Assembly: GCA_032622095.1 (NCBI GenBank) | Contig: CP136061.1 | Coordinates: 8,584,447 to 8,648,446 of the forward strand | DNA: 64,000 nt | Direction of reading: 5' to 3' | Source of the DNA: Siphonodentalium dalli | Lineage: Eukaryota > Mollusca > Scaphopoda > Gadilida > Siphonodentaliidae | Part shown: piece after piece, positions 58,982 to 64,000 of the stretch | How the letters are laid out: the number at the start of each line of letters is the position of its first letter | Position numbering within the stretch: position 1 is the first letter of the stretch | Notes under the pieces: model-generated | Database searches by the model: none | What the model saw: the letters and a program-made list of their open reading frames with translations, nothing else | Told to the model about the DNA's origin: nothing | Position numbers and translations under genes: made by a program

Positions 58982-59627
58982 TGAAAACTTTATCTGCGTG
59001 ATTTCACTCGGTTTATTGTGTTTATTTCCTTTGAGTTTGTTGGTCACGAAAATTGGTGACCTATTTTTCATAATTGCCGCCATCTTGAAGAAGTGGTGAT
59101 TCGCCCGGTAAACAAATATAATTCCAGCTGAGACATTTTGTTTATTTTGATCAGTTTCTCATGTTTTGCCAATGTGTGCGGCCAGAATGCAACATTCTGG
59201 TGAAGTAAATGGCTACTGTTAGCTGATAGATATAGCCCGTTGAGAGTAATACTTGTACTTCTGTGGTGTTTGTGTCAAATATTTTATAATATTAGGACAA
59301 GTATTGTTTCAAGAGTACAGTTTTGTCAATATTTACAAACGCGAAGGTTACTTGCAGTTTTCTTGTGTATTTATAGCCACTGTTAAATTGGTTATAGGGT
59401 CAGGCCAAAATATCATTATTTTGGTGAAGTGAAGGTCTCTTGTTATTACTACTATAGCCAGTTTGGGGTAATACTTGTACCACTGTGGAGTTGGTGTTAA
59501 ATATCACTGGAATACTAGTTGGTGATATTAGGACAGGTATTGTTTCAGTGTACAGTTTTGTCTATATTACAAACGCGAAGTGTTACTTAGATCGGTTATT
59601 TGCTCAGTTAGTCAGTAGTGGCAATAT
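58982..59627 (+). repeat. Leader of the LTR element with a ~220-bp tandem duplication
   Basis: Text near 59170-59390 (CCAGAATGCAACATTCTGGTG, GAGAGTAATACTTGTAC, TTAGGACAAGTATTGTTTC, TACAGTTTTGTCAATATT) recurs near 59400-59600 in the same order (words AATATCATTATTTTGGTG, GGGGTAATACTTGTAC and TTAGGACAGGTATTGTTTC). No frame is open across it. I read it as an untranslated leader that was duplicated. Confidence 0.7.
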
Positions 59628-59996
59628 TTGACGGCAGACATGTCGGTTCAGATAAATTTATGTTCTTATGGGGAATTATTAAATGTTCCGAGAGTTGGGG
59701 TGAAGAGGGCGGATTTAATTATGTTAAATAGAATCTCGATGAGAACCACCTCATCGGATTATGCATTCAGCCTCAGATTAGGCAATGTTTCTCATACGAA
59801 CCATATGATGCAAAGGATAAAAGGGGGCCTAGATTCGAGGACAGTGAAACTGTGCTTCGAACAGATACATTATACCTGGGGCATTGTGCAGACTCTAGAG
59901 TGGGTGTCGCCCAAGCTCGCCCGGGAGGACTATTGGGAGATAGCATCTCGGGGGGTGTTGTGGACAGGGTTGAGGGAGGGGAAATCAAATTGCTGA
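59628..59996 (+). CDS. Gag-region N-terminal frame with helix-hairpin-helix-like motif
   Basis: This is a 122-codon frame. Residues 8-28 contain INLCSYGELLNVPRVG and a basic KRADLI, which fits the helix-hairpin-helix pattern of ComEA/PolX type (IN-x-A/C-x-x-x-E-L-x-x-x-P-x-x-G-x-x-x-A). Such a motif binds nucleic acid backbone without sequence preference. The remainder is not recognised. Overlapping frames (59852-60184) also look element-derived, so frameshifts have probably scattered the original reading. Whether this is a separate product or the gag start is unclear. Confidence 0.55.
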   Translation: MTADMSVQINLCSYGELLNVPRVGVKRADLIMLNRISMRTTSSDYAFSLRLGNVSHTNHMMQRIKGGLDSRTVKLCFEQIHYTWGIVQTLEWVSPKLAREDYWEIASRGVLWTGLREGKSNC

Positions 59997-60234
59997 CCCC
60001 CGTTACGTCAGGGCAGGAAGTTTCGAACCTTTCTGGCGCATGGCACCAACCAACTGCAACCGGGGTGACCCATGAGGCATCACTTCAGAGTAACCCAAGT
60101 GTCTCCCCAGGGTGGATATCTTGGGGTGATGGGGAGGCGACGCCGGAGTTGAGGGAGCCCCACAAGTTGTTGAGCCTGGTTTAGAACCTGTCCACAGTTA
60201 TCTTGTTCGAGGAGCCCCTAGATCAGAAATACCA

Positions 60235-62328
60235 GTGGGCTATTACACAAATGAGAGAGGGGATTCCAAACCAATTATGGCCACAAATGCCCCCATGGTG
60301 GAGCCACATGAGTTTCGTCCAACCAAAGACGTTAAACTTCCCGAACTCCAATCTAAATCCATGGACCTGTCTGGAGTACAGCCAATGGCCCAATCCACCC
60401 CTCGGAAGTCAAGTGAAGTGTCCAAATCCAAGAAATTGGTGGTGGAGGGGAATAGGGGTAGGACCGAGGATGGATTGGATGACTCGAGAATTTCCAGCAG
60501 GTCAAGGGCATCATGTTCATCGGGGGTATCAAGGTCATCGGGTCGGTCGGGTTCATCGGCCATGCCGAGGTCATCGGATGCATCACATTCATCAGTTACA
60601 TCAAGGTCGTCTGGGTCATCAAGGTCGACAGGGAAACATAAGTCTCTTAAAACACGAGCCGCCCGAAATTCATTGGTCATCACCAAGGTTGACAATAATT
60701 CACCCAAACGTCACAAGGTTAATTCTTCAAGGGATTCTAATTCGTCAAGGGTATCATCGGAACTGGACTCGTCAGGGACTCTGACTTGCTCCACGTTTCG
60801 TTCAAGAAATGACTCAACAGTCTCGGAGAGCGAGGGGCTGGGTGACATTATGGTTAAGGAATTTTCGGGGGTAGTTGATAACCCGGCACATCAGCAAGGG
60901 GCTTGGGCTGGTTCATCCGGGCTGAGTCTTGAGCAGATGCAGGCAACTAGGTTTGACCCCAACACACATCGGCAAGGAGCTTGGCCTGGCCAGTCCGGGC
61001 TGAGCCCCGAGCAGATGCGTGCAAAGTATGACCCCATCGTCATTCAGCAAAGACCGGAAATCTTACATAACAGTAAAACTCGACAACCACATTCCATACA
61101 TACCTCATTGCCAGATAGCATAAGTCGGCATGAGTCCACCAATCTGCACAAGCAGGAATGTTTGCGAGGGACTTGGCCTGGCCAGACCGGGCTGAATCTT
61201 GAGCAAACACCTGCCAAAACAATTTCTCATAACTCCACAAATCTGCACAAGCAGGAATGTTTGCGAGGGGCTGGGCCTGGTTCACCCGGGCTAGGCCTCG
61301 AACGAACACCTGCCAACATATATGAAAATACTACAGTTCCATTAAACTTCACAAATCTGCACAGACAGGAATGTTTGCGAGGGGCTGGGCCTGGTTCACC
61401 CGGGCTAGGCCTCGAACGAACACCTGCCAACATATATGAAAATACTACAGTTCCATTAAACTTCACAAATCTGCACAGACAGGAATGTTTGCGAGGGGCT
61501 GGGCCTGGTTCACCCGGGCTAGGCCTTGAACGAACACCTGCCAACATATATGAAAATACTACAGTTCCACTAAACTTCACAAATCTGCACAGACAGGAAT
61601 GTTTGCGAGGGGCTGGGCCTGGTTCACCCGGGCTAGGCTTTGAGCGAACACCTGCCACAGGTCAATTCGACTCCACGAATCTGTACAGGCAGCAATGTTT
61701 GCGAGGGACTTGGCCTGGCCAGCCCGGGCTGAATCTTGAGCAAACAACTGCCAACATGTATTCACCGATTCCATATACATGTAAAGACATTGTTCCGTAC
61801 AGGGTTCAGCACATAACTTCTGACCATATGGGAGAGTTCGATGAAATCAGCCACCGCATAAGGCGATTGACAGAACGGGATAGTAGGGAGCACGACTGTA
61901 GACGTAAATCAAGTTATAAGGGGACCAAGTCCCATAAGGAGCGCGAATCCCGTAGAGACGCATCACCTGTGGTGCGAAGTAAAAAACATGCAAAGAGTAG
62001 TCATCGGAAAAGGAGCACTACTAGCTCTAGTAGCAGTAGTAGCTCATCGCCATCACCAGTTCGCAACCAGGGGGGTGGTCGCGATGTTTCCCAGGGTGGT
62101 ACCTACATGTATGGGGGAAATAAAGGCAGAAGGCCGCATTGTGTACTTAAGTACGACGGAAAGGGGAAAATTGCGGCTTTTCGTGATAAGATTATGGCGT
62201 TTGTTAGTACGGGACATATGGAAGATTCCGAAAAACGTAATACTCTTTGTTGGGCTTTGGATGGGAAGGCCTCAGAGTATTTCACGATGATAAAAAACAA
62301 AACCCAGAGGGGAGATTCAAATGGATGA
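60235..62328 (+). pseudogene. Gag-like frame with Ser-rich tract and 38-residue repeats
   Basis: This is a 697-codon frame from the ATG at 60235. It contains a Ser-rich segment (residues ~80-130: SRSSGVSRSSGRSG type), a repeat region (~220-510) with the motif G-x-W-P-G-x-x-G-L-x-x-E-Q, a basic/Ser tract (~545-615, with SSSSSSSSS) and the beginning of a Ty3-type Gag domain (~635 onward; FRDKIMAF, LCWALDGKASEYF). It stops early at 62328. The Gag domain continues in another frame from about 62300, so a frameshift truncates it. The start codon is the first long-frame ATG only and may not be the original. Confidence 0.75.
61137..61760 (+). repeat. 114-bp coding repeats inside gag (about 6 copies)
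   Basis: Units start TNLHKQECLRG or TNLHRQECLRG and carry either GTWPGQTGLNLEQTPA or GAGPGSPGLGLERTPA, then a spacer such as NIYENTTVPLNF. The central four are 114 bases apart (about 61236, 61350, 61464, 61578) and nearly identical. More diverged relatives lie at about 60895 and 60970. The sequence at 63972-64000 (EAGPGSPGLG) shows the motif again downstream of the protease. Confidence 0.93.
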
Positions 62329-62737
62329 TGGGAAAATTGGCCACTAGATTTGGGGAAACATTGCCACCAGATACTTTGGCTAATGTCTTTTATAACGCCT
62401 GTCAGGAACCTCATGAGTCCCTGGAGGATTGGGCCGATAGATTGCAAGATCTAGGGTGCAGAGTCTTTGAGGGGTCATCAACCAAAGTGTTGGAGGGACA
62501 TTTGGCATCGAGGTTTTGCCGTGGGTTGAGGGACAAAGAGGTAGCCAGTTTTCACCAGGGCATTAGGCATGAGTCAATGGAAGAGGCCAAAACTAGTGTT
62601 CAATATATGTTGTCAAGTCGGGGTGAGGGAAATGGGAAAAAGAGAGAGGCCCGGCAAGTCTCATTCGGAATGCCGGCCGTGTCTCTTACCCGGGAGGAGG
62701 AGGACAGAATTGCAAGTTTGCAACCCTCCAGGGGGAT
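62300..62737 (+). pseudogene. Gag domain, continuation in another frame
   Basis: In the frame open from 62247 to 62783 the protein resumes where the previous frame stops. It shows KWMMGKLATRF, NACQEPHESLEDWADRL, LASRFCRGLRDKE and a conserved C-terminal helix region, which is the usual Ty3-type retrotransposon Gag pattern. A second frameshift near 62735 moves the reading into the zinc-knuckle frame. Confidence 0.8.
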
Positions 62738-63094
62738 ATGGACACGTTTAAGTCGAGTATGTCCCAGAGTATGTCCAATTTGACAACAGAAATTGGTAAA
62801 CTAGCATCATTCGTAAGGAAGTCCTCTGATGGCAGAACACAGGGTCAGGTTGCCATGGGAAATCATAATCAAAAGGGGCAATACAATTACCAGAAGAAAA
62901 CCAATTACGAGGCCAATCAAAATAAGAACCCGAATAACCCAAATACAGCCCAGTACACACAGAATTTGACGAATATTCGCTGTTTTGGATGTCAGGGTTT
63001 TGGCCACATAAGGGCACACTGTCCAGCCAAGAACCAACAAAATAGATATGCACAGGGAAACTACAGCGCGACTCCTCGAGAGGTCAGAGAGTAA
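62738..63094 (+). pseudogene. Nucleocapsid-like part with CCHC zinc knuckle
   Basis: A 118-codon frame continues the Gag C-terminus (SMSQSMSNLTTEIGKL), then an Asn/Gln-rich stretch, then a zinc knuckle CFGCQGFGHIRAHC with C-x2-C-x4-H-x4-C spacing. It stops at 63092-63094. The protease follows in a different frame. Confidence 0.85.
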
Positions 63095-63240
63095 GTCGCG
63101 GTTGTTCAAATGACCTCCCGGACCCCACGCAGAGTGATGAAGACAGGTGGCTGTGCGAGCATGGGCAAAGTCGGTCAATGACTTGCCAACCCCGCGTACC
63201 ACAGCCACAGGTAGATCACCATTCTGGGTGGGATCGGAAT

Positions 63241-64000
63241 ATGTTAGACATAAGTTCTTCAAGTCTCAATGTTTGTGGGGAGGGACCCGACCATAAATCA
63301 ACACATGATCCAGTGGATTTCTGTATGGAGGTAACTGAGAACTCCAGTAAATTCTTCCAAGATGAACAGGTATTTGACACAGGTGCATCCGATTTGAAGG
63401 AAATTTTCATTCGCCGAATTCAGAGGTCAATGATAAATCTACCCTTATTAGTAAATGGGCTAGAACTACATGCAATTGTTGACACGGCAGCTGATGTCAC
63501 CATTATATCTGACACAATTTTTAACAAATTGAATTGTAAACCTAGTGTCATTAAACAAGTACCTATGAGAATGGCTGCTAGAAATTCAAAATTCACTGGT
63601 TCATATGTAGGGCCCATCCAAATAAATATTGGATGTCAAACATTTGAGGAATATATATATGTCGCTCCTATTGAAGATGATATGTTGTTGGGGTTGGACT
63701 TTATGAAAAAACATGGCATTTCTCTCGATTTGTTAGCCAAAGAGTTGTCTGTTGGGGGTGAAAGCATTCCCACTGAGGGTGGCGAAATGATCAGGTTTGA
63801 GGATTACGTTCCATCAGAACCTGATGAGATAGGAAGGGGGAATTGTAATGTTGGGCCCCCGGGTTGTAGTAAATCTTGGGCCCAGATCGATGAGAATTTA
63901 GTCCATAAGCAAATGGGGACAGAACAACCATGTGAAATGGAATATGTGAGGCGTTCGGAGCATGTGTGGGAGGCTGGGCCTGGTTCACCCGGGCTAGGCC
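63241..64000 (+). CDS. Retroviral-type aspartic protease (incomplete at window edge)
   Basis: The frame is open from ATG at 63241 to the right edge. The active-site motif is IVDTAADVTIIS at about 63474-63510, with DTA in place of the common DSG/DTG. Later parts are AARNSKFTG and DDMLLGLDFM, which matches the ILGxDF end motif of this family. An earlier VFDTGASD at about 63370 is less likely to be the active site because the following strand pattern is missing. The frame ends with the gag-type repeat motif AGPGSPGLG. Reverse transcriptase and integrase would lie beyond the window. Confidence 0.82.
   Translation, partial: MLDISSSSLNVCGEGPDHKSTHDPVDFCMEVTENSSKFFQDEQVFDTGASDLKEIFIRRIQRSMINLPLLVNGLELHAIVDTAADVTIISDTIFNKLNCKPSVIKQVPMRMAARNSKFTGSYVGPIQINIGCQTFEEYIYVAPIEDDMLLGLDFMKKHGISLDLLAKELSVGGESIPTEGGEMIRFEDYVPSEPDEIGRGNCNVGPPGCSKSWAQIDENLVHKQMGTEQPCEMEYVRRSEHVWEAGPGSPGLG

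Overview
The window is eukaryotic DNA, most likely from a marine mollusc or another lophotrochozoan. That is an inference from the spliced EGF-type gene, the Helitrons with CTAG-T ends, the CR1-like and L1/Tx1-like LINEs, and the Ty3-type gag with a long repeat-bearing N-terminal part. Most of the 64 kb is repeats and mobile DNA. I see no bacterial gene, no operon, and no tRNA or rRNA.

The one host gene I can support lies on the minus strand and is read from right to left. Its visible exons are: an EGF-like exon (53928-53815), a second EGF-like exon (44283-44164), and three short exons (39732-39681, 12763-12658, 11101-10922). The last three together spell a beta-sandwich region resembling the N-terminal discoidin-like part of FBXL4. 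All four junctions join in phase, with consensus acceptors and GT donors. The chain is therefore one transcript, although both of its ends lie outside what I can recognise. Three splice boundaries of this gene have been copied into tandem repeats. The donor of the first EGF exon is followed by about 27 copies of a ~46.5-bp unit that contains the exon end plus the donor. The donor of the 12.7-kb exon is present three times. The acceptor of the 11.1-kb exon is present four times. I regard this as the most unusual feature of the window.

Layout: 1-4740 is a 50-bp satellite. 4741-4840 is an assembly gap. 4841-10128 is a composite satellite of GA-rich polypurine tracts separated by a conserved ~110-bp box. 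10129-12763 holds the two 3'-most recognised exons and their splice-site repeats. 13.5-15.04 kb holds an inverted pair of Helitron-derived sequences. 16946-31130 is a dead L1/Tx1-like LINE on the plus strand, split by six head-to-tail non-autonomous Helitrons (17234-27625). 31621-34185 is a CR1-like LINE on the minus strand with a single in-frame stop. 35.5-39.4 kb holds fold-back elements and MITEs. 39.9-43.04 kb is a 23-bp minisatellite interrupted by a LINE 3' end and a Helitron. 43.7-46.9 kb holds MITEs, the second EGF exon and a 76-bp TCA-rich array. 47100-51055 is a 4-kb non-autonomous Helitron. 52.5-53.9 kb is the donor minisatellite and first EGF exon. 54.0-57.8 kb holds a MITE and diverged repeats. 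58513 to the right edge is the 5' part of a Ty3-type LTR retrotransposon (LTR, primer site, gag with 38-residue repeats, zinc knuckle, protease), damaged by frameshifts.

Almost every long open frame in the satellite and polypurine region is a composition artefact and is not annotated as a gene.
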